Positions 26,012 to 35,498 of a stretch of DNA of 64,000 nt are shown here, piece by piece (positions within the stretch are counted from its first letter, which is position 1; each line of letters starts with the position of its first letter). The translations under genes and the position numbers were made by a program. Location of the stretch: positions 1-64,000 of the forward strand of contig NZ_JADPJL010000008.1 of the NCBI RefSeq assembly GCF_023073415.1, in the 5' to 3' direction. The notes under the pieces are model-generated. The model worked only from the letters and a program-made list of their open reading frames with translations. It did not search any database and had not been told where the DNA came from. This stretch comes from Bradyrhizobium sp. 190. Lineage in GTDB: Bacteria > Pseudomonadota > Alphaproteobacteria > Rhizobiales > Xanthobacteraceae.

Positions 26012-28685
26012 GGATACCGGCCTGCAGATAATGGAGGTTTGCGTAACGCCCGTTGGTGCGGATCAGCTCATCATGGCTGCCGTCCTCGACGATGCGGCCA
26101 TGCTCGAGCGTAATGATCCGGTTCGCATTGCGCACCGTCGAGAGCCGATGAGCGATGACGAACACGGTCCGGCCGGCGGCAATTCGCTTCATGTTCTGCT
26201 GGATGGCACGCTCGCTTTCGTAGTCGAGCGCGCTGGTCGCCTCGTCGAGGATGAGGATGCGCGGATCGGTAATGAGCGCGCGCGCGATCGCGACACGCTG
26301 GCGTTGCCCGCCGGACAGGGTGCTGCCGCGTTCGCCGACGACGGTGTCGTAACCCTCGGGCAGTTCCAGGATGAAGTCGTGAGCGCCGGCAAGCGATGCC
26401 GCCTCGATGACGCGCTCCATCGGCATGGCCGGATCGGCCAGTGCGATGTTCTCGCGGATCGAACGGTTGAACAGCACGTTCTCCTGCAGGACGACGCCGA
26501 TCTGGCGCCGCAGCCAGGTCAGGTCGACCATCGCGAGATCGACGCCGTCGATCAGCACCCGTCCGCTCCCCGGTACGTAGAGGCGCTGGACCAGCTTGGT
26601 GATGGTGCTCTTGCCCGAGCCGGACGAGCCAACGATGCCGATGACCTGGCCGGGCTGGACGTTGAATGATACGTCGTGGAGCACCTCGGGACCGTCGATG
26701 CGATAGCGGAACGTCGCATGCTCGAACGTGACCTGCCCGCGGATCGGCGGCAGTGCGGCACGGCCCGGACTAAAGCTCGGCTCCGGCATCGTGTTGAGGA
26801 TGTCACCGAGGCGATCGATCGACAGACGGGCCTGGTGGAAATCCTGCCACATCTGGGCGAGACGCAGCACCGGCATGCTCACACGCCCGGCCAGCATGTT
26901 GAACGCAACGAGCTCGCCGACGGTGAGATCGCCGCCGATCACAAGTCGGGCGCCGAAGTAAAGCGTTGCCGCGGTGACCAGCTTGTTGATCATCTGAACC
27001 GCCTGGCTTGCCGTATTGTTCAGGCTAAGCACGCGGAAGCTCGCGGCCACATAGCCGGCGAGTTGCTCCTCCCATCGGCGCTGCATCTGCGGCTCGACCG
27101 CCATGGCCTTCAGCGTCTCGACACCGGTGACGCTTTCGACCAGAAAGGCCTGGTTCTCGGATCCCCGGTTGAATTTCTCATCGAGGCGCCGGCGAAACAA
27201 CGGCGCAGCGCCCGCGGAAATGCCGATGTAGAACGGGAATGAGGCCAAAACGATCAGCGTCAACGTCGTCGAGTAGTAGAACATCACCACAATGAAGACG
27301 ACGGTGAACAACAGATCGATGACGAGCGTGAGCGCCGAGCTCGTCAGGAACTGACGGATATTCTCCAGCTCGCGGACGCGCGCGACGGAATCGCCGACCC
27401 GCCGGGCCTGGAAATATGCGATCGGCAATGCCATCAGGTGACGAAACAGCCGGGCGCCGAGCTCGACGTCGATACGGTTCGTGGTGTGCGCGAACAGATA
27501 GACCCGGAGCGTCTCGAGAACGGCCTCAAACAACGTCAGCGCCACAAGACCTATGATCAGGACGTCGAGCGTACTCATGCTTCGATGCACAAGCACCTTG
27601 TCGATGACCACCTGGAAAAACAGCGGTGAAATGAGGGCGAATATCTGCAGAAAGAATGATGCGACCAGCACTTCGCCGAGAAGGCGGCGATACTTGTGGA
27701 CCGCGCCGACAAACCAGCCGATATCGAAACGGCGGGAGAGATCGGTCAGGGATGCGCGCCGCGTCATCAGGATGATGTCGCCGTCCCAGATCGCCTCGAG
27801 CTCGGCCTGCGTGATTGTGTCGGGTTGGGGAGACAGTGGGCGCTGAACAAGAAGCTTGTCGTCGACGACCTTGCCCAGGATCAGGAAGCCGCCGTCGCGC
27901 AGCAGGGCGATTCCCGGCAGCGGAGTAACTGCGAGCCTGTCCCAACTCGTCTTCTGTGCCCGCGCCTTGAGCCCGAATTCCTTGGCAACGCGCAGGATCT
28001 CGGTAACGCCGAGCCGAGCCGCGCCCACGCGATGCCGGATCTGGGCCGGGTCGGCCGCAATGCCATGGCAACGCAGCAAAATTGCCACGGCCACAAGCCC
28101 GGATTCGTCGCCGCTCTCAGGTTCGGCGCTCACAACCTCGATGTTGCTGGCCGGCTCGACGGCCATATCTTTTCGTTCGCCGAAGCGCGCACCCACCAAT
28201 GTATCGCGGGCGTGCACCAAGGCTTTGCTGCCACGTCCGACCAGCTCACGTCCGCGGGCAGCCACGTCGGTGGCGATACGAAGTATCCGATTGGCAACGT
28301 TTTGCGACCCCGTGAGGATCAAACGACCGTCCCAGATCTCCTCGAATTCCGTGCGCGTCATCAGTTCCGGACGCGACGCTGTCGGATGCAGCACGAGTGC
28401 TCCGTTGTCGTCGACCTTACCGAGAAGTAGAAACCCGCCGTCACGCAGCGATGCGATCCCGGGCAGCTGGAGGCCCGCAAGTTGGGTCCAGCGCGTCGTT
28501 CGCGAACGGACCTCGAGTCCAAACTGGCGCGCGCAACGAAGCAGGCCGCGGATACCTACTGTGCTGCTTCCGCAGCGATCGCGGAGCTGGTCGGGCTCGG
28601 CGTGGACGCCATGAAGGCGCAGGAACAGAGCCAAGGCTCGAAGCCCGTGGTCTGCGGCGTGGGCATTCCCGTTCTGGTTCGCCAT
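25998..28685 (-). CDS. HlyB-type ABC exporter with two tandem C39-like domains
   Basis: This 895-residue type I secretion exporter is strongly HlyB-like: KYRRLLGEVLVASFFLQIFA, VDKVLVHRSMSTLDVLIIGL, IDVELGARLFRHLMALPIAY, then the nucleotide-binding domain with GIVGSSGSGKSTITKLVQRL, LSGGQRQRVAIARAL and LILDEATSALDYES. HlyB has one degenerate C39 domain of about 120 residues; this protein has two, at about 11-127 (ADHGLRALALFLRLHG... LPGIASLRDGGFLLLGKV) and 192-309 (DESGLVAVAILLRCHG... LPGIALLRDGGFLILGKV), joined by a 60-residue linker. Both lack the catalytic Cys (His13 and Ser195 in its place), so they should bind, not cleave, the substrate. It lies 115 bp downstream of the lyase gene and in the same direction. 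Confidence 0.92.
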   Translation of the reverse strand: MANQNGNAHAADHGLRALALFLRLHGVHAEPDQLRDRCGSSTVGIRGLLRCARQFGLEVRSRTTRWTQLAGLQLPGIASLRDGGFLLLGKVDDNGALVLHPTASRPELMTRTEFEEIWDGRLILTGSQNVANRILRIATDVAARGRELVGRGSKALVHARDTLVGARFGERKDMAVEPASNIEVVSAEPESGDESGLVAVAILLRCHGIAADPAQIRHRVGAARLGVTEILRVAKEFGLKARAQKTSWDRLAVTPLPGIALLRDGGFLILGKVVDDKLLVQRPLSPQPDTITQAELEAIWDGDIILMTRRASLTDLSRRFDIGWFVGAVHKYRRLLGEVLVASFFLQIFALISPLFFQVVIDKVLVHRSMSTLDVLIIGLVALTLFEAVLETLRVYLFAHTTNRIDVELGARLFRHLMALPIAYFQARRVGDSVARVRELENIRQFLTSSALTLVIDLLFTVVFIVVMFYYSTTLTLIVLASFPFYIGISAGAAPLFRRRLDEKFNRGSENQAFLVESVTGVETLKAMAVEPQMQRRWEEQLAGYVAASFRVLSLNNTASQAVQMINKLVTAATLYFGARLVIGGDLTVGELVAFNMLAGRVSMPVLRLAQMWQDFHQARLSIDRLGDILNTMPEPSFSPGRAALPPIRGQVTFEHATFRYRIDGPEVLHDVSFNVQPGQVIGIVGSSGSGKSTITKLVQRLYVPGSGRVLIDGVDLAMVDLTWLRRQIGVVLQENVLFNRSIRENIALADPAMPMERVIEAASLAGAHDFILELPEGYDTVVGERGSTLSGGQRQRVAIARALITDPRILILDEATSALDYESERAIQQNMKRIAAGRTVFVIAHRLSTVRNANRIITLEHGRIVEDGSHDELIRTNGRYANLHYLQAGIHDVR

Positions 28686-28761
28686 AATGTTTTAACTCAA
28701 CCCTTCGCGGCTACCGGCCGCGCTTGATGTTCCTTCTCTGCATTCCCAAACTTTGATGATG

Positions 28762-28793
28762 CCGCACCCAGGCGCTGATGCGCCTGGGTGCGG
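28762..28793. terminator. Perfect 14-bp stem-loop between lyase and exporter genes
   Basis: CCGCACCCAGGCGC (28762-28775), loop TGAT, GCGCCTGGGTGCGG (28780-28793): a G/C-rich perfect hairpin 8 bp after the lyase stop. No T tract follows on either strand, so it is more likely an mRNA-stabilising or attenuating structure that sets the ratio of cargo to exporter than a strong intrinsic terminator (inference). Confidence 0.6.
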
Positions 28794-28800
28794 AAGCTGA

Positions 28801-30378
28801 TCAATGTTGCGGTCTGGTCAGGAACGATGCTTGACCCGCACTAGCTCCGTTCGACAGGCTTGCCACGATCTGACCGGAATCTCCCCGGCCCGTGCTACCG
28901 GCCAGATACTGGTTCAGTAGCGCAAAGCTCTGGTTTGCCAGGCTTGCGGTGGACGTGCCGGTCGAGCGCGCATCACTCGTCGCGGTAATCGCCTGCGGCG
29001 CCGAGGTAGCAACGCCGCCCCCGAGGACGCCCCTGAGTTGGCTCATCAGAGCAGGCGCGGCGTTCGCCACGGCCGTGCTGGCCTGGTCCTGATTCTGGTT
29101 CAGCGAGCTCAGGGCCCGGTCCACCTGCGAGGTCGTGGTCGCGCCGGTCGCGGGGGCACTTGTCACACTGGTGGTCTGCGACGCAGTTGTCCTCGTAGCC
29201 GCGTATCGCGAAGTTGCCACGTCGATGGTCTGCGGCGCAGCCGACGTCACGGCCCCGGTGACCGGGTCCTTCGCGCTTGCGGTCAGCGTGAGCGTAGATT
29301 CATGACTCCTGCGCGCGTACGAGTTCAGCACCAATCCGCCATCGACCTGCGCAGCCGTCAAGGTGATGTTATTCCCCCTGTGCGTCCGACCGTCGACAGT
29401 GCTGGTGATCGTCTCGTAACTCGGCAGACCGGTGACGCGTACCGTCACGCGATCGTTGGTATCGGTCGTTGAGACATTGACACCCAAGCCGACCGATCCG
29501 CCTCTGCCCCTTACCGACAGCGTGGGATCCGCAACGGTGAGGACTGGCGTGGTCACGGATGACCTAGGGTTCGTTGGCGTAGTGGGGGTCGTTGGCGCGG
29601 TTGGGGTCGTCGGCGCGGTTGGGGTCGTCGGCGTGGTTCCCCTCGGAGGGGTGACTGGCGAGGGGGGCGTGATTGGCGACGTGGGCGTGGTTGGCGACGT
29701 GGGCGTGGTTGGCGTCGTCGGTGCGCTAGGAGCCGGTGCCGCCCCGGTCGAGAAGTCCACATTGTTGAAAGTCGCCGTAAACGTTTCCGCCGCCGGCCCG
29801 CGGTAGACGCCTGTCTTCCAGTAGTACTCGGAATTAGTCGCCCCGACCGCGCCATTATAGTTGACGATCTGAGCTCCATCTAGCCAAACACCGACATAGC
29901 CGCCCCCGCTCGGGCTCATTTTCACCTGGATGTCCAGGTCCATCGGTTGACCCCGTACAACGGGATTCGGGGAACGGTAGACATAAATATTACCGGCGCT
30001 CGGGTTCTGGAGACAGACCACCAAGTGGTCGGATTTGTCCAGCTGGATAGAGAACGGAGCATATGTTGGCGCCACATTGGTGGTCGCGTGCAACTGGGTG
30101 AGGACCAGCCACGATGCAGTATTCGTCGGGCCCGGCTGAATCGTAATCGTCTCAGACAGGTTGATCTGCGTGCCAGCAGAATAGCGTGGTGAAAATGAAA
30201 GTTCGTTACGCTCCGCCGTCCCATCATTGTAACTCGAGTTGATCCAGTGATCCCCGGAGCGGACTGAAAATTCATAGGTATTGGCATCGAGTTGATTCAG
30301 GCTCCACGGCTTACCCGCGTTGTCCGTATACGCCGTAATTCCGTCGATCGTTAGCTGAGAGCCATTAGATATCGCCAT
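28801..30378 (-). CDS. Polysaccharide lyase (heparin lyase I-like), probable type I secretion cargo
   Basis: Residues 1-210 form a heparin-lyase-I-like polysaccharide lyase domain (AYTDNAGKPWSLNQLDANTY, EFSVRSGDHWINSSYNDGTA, ERNELSFSPRY, SASWLVLTQLHAT-like segment, KMSPSGGGYVGVWLDGAQIV, NYNGAVGATNSEYYWKTGVY). A Pro/Thr linker (TPTTPT repeats) and an Ig-like region (DRVTVRVTGLPSYETITST) follow, then an Ala/Ser/Thr-rich C-terminus ending FLTRPQH. There is no Sec signal at MAISNGSQ, which fits secretion by the adjacent exporter through a C-terminal signal. I chose ATG 30378 because AAGAGGATC precedes it; the frame is open to 30516 into repeats. It may trim the locus's own polysaccharide. Confidence 0.85.
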   Translation of the reverse strand: MAISNGSQLTIDGITAYTDNAGKPWSLNQLDANTYEFSVRSGDHWINSSYNDGTAERNELSFSPRYSAGTQINLSETITIQPGPTNTASWLVLTQLHATTNVAPTYAPFSIQLDKSDHLVVCLQNPSAGNIYVYRSPNPVVRGQPMDLDIQVKMSPSGGGYVGVWLDGAQIVNYNGAVGATNSEYYWKTGVYRGPAAETFTATFNNVDFSTGAAPAPSAPTTPTTPTSPTTPTSPITPPSPVTPPRGTTPTTPTAPTTPTAPTTPTTPTNPRSSVTTPVLTVADPTLSVRGRGGSVGLGVNVSTTDTNDRVTVRVTGLPSYETITSTVDGRTHRGNNITLTAAQVDGGLVLNSYARRSHESTLTLTASAKDPVTGAVTSAAPQTIDVATSRYAATRTTASQTTSVTSAPATGATTTSQVDRALSSLNQNQDQASTAVANAAPALMSQLRGVLGGGVATSAPQAITATSDARSTGTSTASLANQSFALLNQYLAGSTGRGDSGQIVASLSNGASAGQASFLTRPQH

Positions 30379-30445
30379 TCGATGATCCTCTTGAAGTTGC
30401 GAAAGGAGTTCCAGTGCCGCGCATGCGATGACGCGCGACATACTC

Positions 30446-30600
30446 GATGCTCGCAGCGTCTTCCGCCGCAAACACATTTCAATGCTTCGCAGTCTCGGAC
30501 TGCGAGCAGATTCCAATGCATTTCAATGCTTCGCAGCGGACCGCGAGCAGATTCCAATACATCGCAGTCACGGACCGCGAGCACATTTCAAAGCAGTGGG
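30446..30600. repeat. Four degenerate ~34-44 bp tandem repeats upstream of the lyase gene
   Basis: Units follow one another with the consensus AATGCTTCGCAGTC, CGGACCGCGAGCA, ATTCC: about 30449-30480 (most diverged), 30480-30515, 30516-30557 and 30557-30592. Each holds a small palindrome (CGCAGTC...GACTGCG in the clearest). They lie in the 5' region of the lyase gene, 70-220 bp before its start. Operator array or slippage-prone sequence are both possible. Confidence 0.7.
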
Positions 30601-31308
30601 ATTGGCCCCCCCGACTGCTGGTGCTGGGTTGGTTAGAGAGCAAAAATGGCGAAAAAACTTTCAAAATATGATTTATACTTACGTATGTCGGCCCAATACG
30701 TGCCCCACGTATGGCGCGGAACCTCCTATTCGTCTCGGCCAAAATTGAGTTGGTTGGCCCTCAGTTTTGACGCTCTGGCGAGCGTTTGGCGCCAGCGCTC
30801 GCAGCACCGGAGCTGGTTCGTGTCTCGCCGAAGTCGCGATTGCGACGAGTGCGCGATCAGTCTTCCCCACTTCGGGAGAGCAAGCTGTCGTTTCGCGTCC
30901 GTCACAGTGATGGGGCTGGCGATGCAGCCGCCCGGTCATCATCGTGACGTCTGTGAAGACGCCCGCCATTCCGCGAAGGCCAGGTTGCTGGCTCACGAGC
31001 GCCGAGCTGCGCTCGTGACTGATGAGAACATACGGGACCGGGCGAGCGGCAGATAACCGAGTCGGTCTTATCGAGTTCGAGGTCCTTGCGAGCTCAATGG
31101 CGCCAACGGCGCGACCGAAGCCCACATGTGCTGGGCGCCCAAGTAGATCCAGAAATCCAGGAAGTAACGGACCTTCGAAAGCCAAGGCGGCCCGGCCCTA
31201 GACGACCGATTCCATGAAACCTGCGCTGCTGGAGCAGGCTGAATTGGTGGAACGGACGGGTTGTTGGCGGATTCCTCGTTTGCGGTCGGCGAAACGAGGA
31301 GCTGTATC
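30601..31308. other. Gap upstream of IS630 transposase
   Basis: An A/T-richer piece (30640-30690, with TATGATTTATACTTACGTATG) may hold the promoter of the lyase operon on the minus strand. From 30700 to 31190 both strands have open frames without ribosome-binding sites or known domains; I assign none. The left end of the IS630 element must lie between about 31190 and 31300, but I could not identify its terminal repeat. Confidence 0.3.
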
Positions 31309-32454
31309 ATGGCAGGATGGCGGCGAGCGGTCGAATTGGCAATGAGTGATGAAGAGATAGCGACCTTGGCGGCGCTTTCGCGGTCGAGAACTGAGCCGGC
31401 GAGCCGGGTATCGCGCGCGCAGATGCTGCTGGCGTATCGGGAAAATCCTTCGTTCTGCGCGGTGGGCCAGAGACTTGGGGTCCATCATCAGACGGTGCAG
31501 CGCTGTGTCGAGCGAGCACTGGCCGATGGCCCGCTGGCAGCCCTCGACGATCGTCCGCGACCGGGCAAGGAGCCAACGATCACGCCTGAGGCCAAAGCCT
31601 GGTTGGTGTCGTTGGCATGCGACAAGGCCAAGGACCACGGCTATCCACATGAGTTGTGGACGACGCGGTTGCTGGCACGCCATGCACGCGAGCACGGGCC
31701 GGCGGCAGGACATGCGTGTTTGGCCAATTTGGTCCAGGGAACGGTGTGCAAGATCCTCGGTCAAGAGGAAATCAAGCCGCACAAGGTGCGCTACTATCTT
31801 GAAAATCGCGACGCCGAGTTCGAACAGAAGATGGCGGAGATCCTGTGCGTCTATCGTGAAGTCCAGGTCCTGAAGAAAGCCTCTGCCAAAGGAAGGAGGC
31901 GGGGAAAGCCGGTGACGATCGTCTCCTGCGACGAGAAGCCGGGAATCCAGGCTATCGCAACGACGGCGCCGGATTTGCCGCCCAAGCCTGGCGTCCACGC
32001 CACCTTTGCGCGCGATCATGAATACAAACGCCATGGCACGCTCAGCCTGTTGGCTGGGATCGATCTGCTCACCGGCAAGGTCCACGCCCTTGTCAAAGAT
32101 CGTCACCGCAGTCGAGAGTTCATCGAACTCCTCAGGCTTATCGATGCCGCCTATCCGCCGAACACTGCGATCAAATTGATCCTCGACAATCATTCCGCGC
32201 ACATCTCGAGAGAAACCAGAGCTTGGCTCGCCACTCGACCGGTTGGGCGCTTCGAGCTCACCTTCACCCCCAAGCACGGCTCGTGGCTCAATCTCATTGA
32301 GGGGTTCTTCTCCAAGTTCGCCCGTTCAGTCCTGCGCCATATCCGGGTGGCCTCAAAATACGAACCCAAGGAGCGCATCATGGCCGGTATCGACGACGTC
32401 AATCGCCATCCGGTCATCCACACGTGGTCCTACAAACTCGCCGAGGCCGCCTGA
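31309..32454 (+). CDS. IS630-family transposase
   Basis: The transposase is intact at about 381 residues. It has an N-terminal helix-turn-helix (SRVSRAQMLLAYRENPSFCA, VGQRLGVHHQTVQRCVERAL), then the DDE domain: VTIVSCDEKPGIQAIATTAP (first D), IKLILDNHSAHISRETRAWL (second D) and FTPKHGSWLNLIEGFFSKFA (E). ATG 31309 has GAGGAG 8 bp upstream; the frame is open to 31261. It is the only undamaged IS630 gene in the window, and the element may be active. Downstream inverted repeat not identified. Confidence 0.9.
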   Translation: MAGWRRAVELAMSDEEIATLAALSRSRTEPASRVSRAQMLLAYRENPSFCAVGQRLGVHHQTVQRCVERALADGPLAALDDRPRPGKEPTITPEAKAWLVSLACDKAKDHGYPHELWTTRLLARHAREHGPAAGHACLANLVQGTVCKILGQEEIKPHKVRYYLENRDAEFEQKMAEILCVYREVQVLKKASAKGRRRGKPVTIVSCDEKPGIQAIATTAPDLPPKPGVHATFARDHEYKRHGTLSLLAGIDLLTGKVHALVKDRHRSREFIELLRLIDAAYPPNTAIKLILDNHSAHISRETRAWLATRPVGRFELTFTPKHGSWLNLIEGFFSKFARSVLRHIRVASKYEPKERIMAGIDDVNRHPVIHTWSYKLAEAA

Positions 32455-32889
32455 TATGATTCGAACCAAGAAAACGCTGATCTAGTTGGTGCGCAAGCTG
32501 GCCCGGCGCTCGCGATCGTGATCTTGATGACATGCGCGCCGCCGCAGAGTAGACCACCGCAGCGGCCCCGAAACATCGAAACAGCGCAAACGTCTCGCAA
32601 GCCATTACGGCGAATGACATCGCGCAGCAGGATCTCCGTCGTCGGTTTCGAAAAACCGTCGTCTGATATCGGCTCGACCGGAGCATTTCGGCAAACGGAA
32701 TCGCCCGGCGGGCTGAATACTCACCATTGGGTAGCCACTATGCCCCCGGTGAACTCCTCAACCCTTTTGCCTACACTTGCGGCGAAGTGGCACCCGCCAG
32801 AACTTGCGTCGGAAATCTGGGAGAGGCGGTTTTGCAGCATGGCTTCAGACCCTTGGCTGGACGGATTTCTGCTGCGGAGGTGGCCTTAA
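32455..32889 (+). promoter_or_regulatory. Upstream region of deacetylase with EPS motif, copy 3
   Basis: At 32718-32775 the sequence TACTCACCATTGGGTAGCCA, CTATGCCCCC and CCCTTTTGCCTAC matches 38181-38234 (TACTCACAATTGGCTAGCCA, CCCTTTTACCCTAC) and, more loosely, the blocks at 2024 and 4188. It lies about 115-170 bp before the deacetylase start. The stretch 32455-32717 shows no gene that I can support. Confidence 0.45.
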
Positions 32890-33900
32890 GTGAAGCAGCT
32901 GTTGAAAAATAGCCTGTTCTATGGGATCGGGTCCGCTGGACTGTTTCCAGTGTTTCGCAGATTCTTCGCTGGTAGGGCAGCCATCGTGATGTTCCACGAA
33001 ATTCAGCGGGATTGTCGGTCAGAATTGATGACCGGCACTTCGGTTGATCTTTTTGAATATTCGCTCAGTTGGCTGCAGCGAGAAGGATGGGCGATTGTCA
33101 GCCTTGAGGAGTGCCTTGCGCAACTGGCCAGGAATGACCGATCGCGCCGCTATGCGGTCCTCACGTTTGACGATGGATATCGAGATAATGTCTCGGTAGC
33201 GCTTCCCATCCTCGAGCGCCACAACGCTCCATTCATGGTGTACGTGCCTACCGCCGCCTTAACGCGGACCATGCAGTCGTGGTGGTTGGGATTGCGCGAA
33301 CTAATTCGCTCAAGAGAAGATGTCACAATCGATTCAATGGGGTTTCGGTTTCGCTGTCCTGACCCTCGGAGCAAGCGATACGCGCTGAGAAAAGTGGAGC
33401 AGTGGGTGCACCAGGATTTCAAACGTGTCGCAACGCTCACGATGACGTTCAATAAGGCTGGTATTTCAATGTCTGCGTTGAACGACCGATACTTCCTGGA
33501 CGTGCGCGCGCTCCAGGGTCTGTCGCGTCACCCCCTCGCATCAATTGGCGGGCATACAACTTCACACGCGGCGCTAGCAACCCTGGATGCGACTTCAGCG
33601 CGAGACGAGTTGGCCGATAACCGCAACTATCTGGAGAATTTACTTCAGTTGTCCGTTCGGCATCTCGCCTATCCGTACGGCGACTACGGCCCACGAGAAG
33701 AGCATCTTGCCAATGAAGTGGGGTATGTGAGCGCCGTGACAACGCGACACGCTCAGCTAAGCGACCATCAGCCAAATGAATTCGCGCTTCCCCGCATTGG
33801 CGTTAGTAGTTCATTTGACTCAGAAACGTCATTCGCGGCACGAATGAGCGGTGTTCAGTCGGCAATGCTCACTCTGGGCGCCCGGCTCGGCCGGGCGTAG
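32890..33900 (+). CDS. Polysaccharide deacetylase family protein (NodB-like)
   Basis: This 336-residue carbohydrate esterase 4-type protein has AIVMFHEIQRD, AVLTFDDGYRDNVSVALPIL (the metal-binding TFDDG motif), ERHNAPFMVYVPTAAL, the second motif SIGGHTTSHAALATLDATSA (H..SH) and HLAYPYGDYGPREEHLANEV. It probably removes N-acetyl groups from a sugar of the polymer. The start is GTG 32890. There is no clear signal peptide, though the first 35 residues are weakly hydrophobic. The 3' end overlaps the convergent lyase pseudogene at 33829-33900. Confidence 0.85.
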   Translation: MKQLLKNSLFYGIGSAGLFPVFRRFFAGRAAIVMFHEIQRDCRSELMTGTSVDLFEYSLSWLQREGWAIVSLEECLAQLARNDRSRRYAVLTFDDGYRDNVSVALPILERHNAPFMVYVPTAALTRTMQSWWLGLRELIRSREDVTIDSMGFRFRCPDPRSKRYALRKVEQWVHQDFKRVATLTMTFNKAGISMSALNDRYFLDVRALQGLSRHPLASIGGHTTSHAALATLDATSARDELADNRNYLENLLQLSVRHLAYPYGDYGPREEHLANEVGYVSAVTTRHAQLSDHQPNEFALPRIGVSSSFDSETSFAARMSGVQSAMLTLGARLGRA

Positions 33901-35037
33901 ACCGGGATCCTGAAGAGCAACCGTCAATTCATTCGTCACCGTTGAGGCGATAACCGGTACTTCCGCTAAAGGAGGTGCTGCCCGAGGACGTCCCGTTGGA
34001 TGGGGCGGGGGTACGCGGGATGTCGTGCCGCCCGAGGTGGTGGTCCCCGATGAACTCGTGCCACTCGTGGGCGCAGCTTGCGGACCGGTCGTTATCCGCA
34101 AATTACTGAAATCTGCCGTCATTGTTTCCCCCGCCGACCCGCGGTAAAGGCCTATCTTCCAGTAGTACTCGGAGTTGGTCGCTCCGACCGGGCCGTTATA
34201 GTTGACGATCTGAGTTCCATCTAGCCAGACACCGACGTAGCCACCCCCGCTCGGGCCCATTTTCACCTGGAAGTTCAGGTCCATCGGTTGACCCCGTACA
34301 ACGGGATGCGGGGAACGCTAGACAAGAGTATCCGATGATTGATTCGGATGCTGGAGAATGACCACCAAGTGGTCGGATCCGTCCAGCCCGACCGAGAACG
34401 GAGCATATGTTGGCGCCACATTGGTGGTCGCGTGCAACTGGGTAAGGCGCAGCCACGATGCAGTATTCGTAGGGCCCGGTTGAATCGTAATCGTCTCAGA
34501 CATGTTGATCTGAGTGCCCGCTGCATAGAGCGGCGAAAACTGAATCTCGGAACGGTTCGCCCCATTATCACTGTAATTGCCGACACTCCAACGATCCCCG
34601 GACCGAACCGAGAATTGGAGCGTGTTGGCATCGCGCTGTGTCAGGCTCCACGGCTGGTTCGCATTCTGGGCTTGCGCGCCAATTCCATCGACGGTGAATC
34701 TAGCGCCATTGGCACCTGAAAACGAGGTGATGTTCGGTGCACCCGTCGCGCCCGAGAGTACCGACGGTCGGCGTGTGCCTCCGGAAGCGGCGTCCGCCGA
34801 ACTGAACCAGTGGGCGCCGCCCGACAATCTGCTGGTGGCGGGGGTCCACCAACCCCTGTCGCTTATTGTTTCCGATTCGAGTGGCGGCGTGGCATCGGAC
34901 TCACTCATCGGGCTGTTCGCCCTATCCATGCTGGGCACCAGCAATATCGGGGGTTTGGCGAGTCCGTCGCCAATGATACCCGCATTGGCTGAGAGTGAGG
35001 TGATCAAGAATGGCACAATCACCCGCGCGACTATCAA
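33829..35037 (-). pseudogene. Second heparin lyase I-like polysaccharide lyase, broken by one TAG
   Basis: The 5' part (35037-34318) begins with a signal-like segment (MIVARVIVPFLITSLSANAG), a Ser/Pro-rich stretch, then FTVDGIGAQAQNANQPWSLT, LQFSVRSGDRWSVGNYSDNG, ATTNVAPTYAPFSVGLDGSD. At 34318-34320 an in-frame TAG replaces a Tyr codon (VYRSPNP in the lyase at 28801, V-stop-RSPHP here). The same frame then continues with PVVRGQPMDLNFQVKMGPSG, GGYVGVWLDGTQIVNYNGPV to a stop at 33829. The two lyases are paralogues with different N-termini. A single base change would restore this one; stop-codon readthrough is an alternative. Confidence 0.85.
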
Positions 35038-35206
35038 GCTAGTCTTCCTCCACCAATCATGTCCGCACGCATGTTCACAGCGTCATGGCTTGAAACCAGG
35101 TCGGGCACGGCGCCAGAAGCGCAGGATGCCAGCATAGTGCCTGCTATCACACATTTCTGTCGCTAAGCAGTGTCCTCACAATTCTGGTGTCTCACACTTC
35201 CCCAAC

Positions 35207-35262
35207 ATGCACGAGGAGCCCGTTGCGTTAACGAGCAATGACTTCGGAACCGCACCAGGGTT
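35207..35262 (-). pseudogene. Short duplicated piece of the GT4 gene at 36780
   Basis: About 56 bp (CACGAGGAGCCCGTTGCGTT, GAGCAATGACTTCGG, AACCGCACCA) repeat 36950-37005 inside the glycosyltransferase gene with few mismatches, in the same orientation. It is a relic of a second copy. Nothing coding is seen between 35038 and 35206 or from 35263 to 35447. Confidence 0.75.
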
Positions 35263-35498
35263 CGATGACTGCAAGTCCCTAAGCATCGCTCGGCTTCTCC
35301 GCAAGGAGGATTGCGCGTGCGATGAACAACAAGCTGCTGTTTCCATTTCTGATTAACTCGAAAGAGCGGAAACTCACAGTTGCCCCCGCTTCGGAAGTTT
35401 GCTGAGTTCGAGGTTAGTTTGGATGATCCAATGACCCACCCGTCGTCGTGGATGACTGCAACGCGATAGTTCATGCAAAAGGGCTGGAAGTCGATGCG

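Noticed and set aside
30446..30600. Short repeats that could be taken for a CRISPR array
   Set aside because: The units are degenerate, of unequal length, adjacent without unique spacers of constant size, and there is no cas gene in the window.
31190..32520. Exact boundaries for the intact IS630 element
   Set aside because: I could not find convincing inverted repeats with a TA duplication on both sides, so only the transposase gene is reported.
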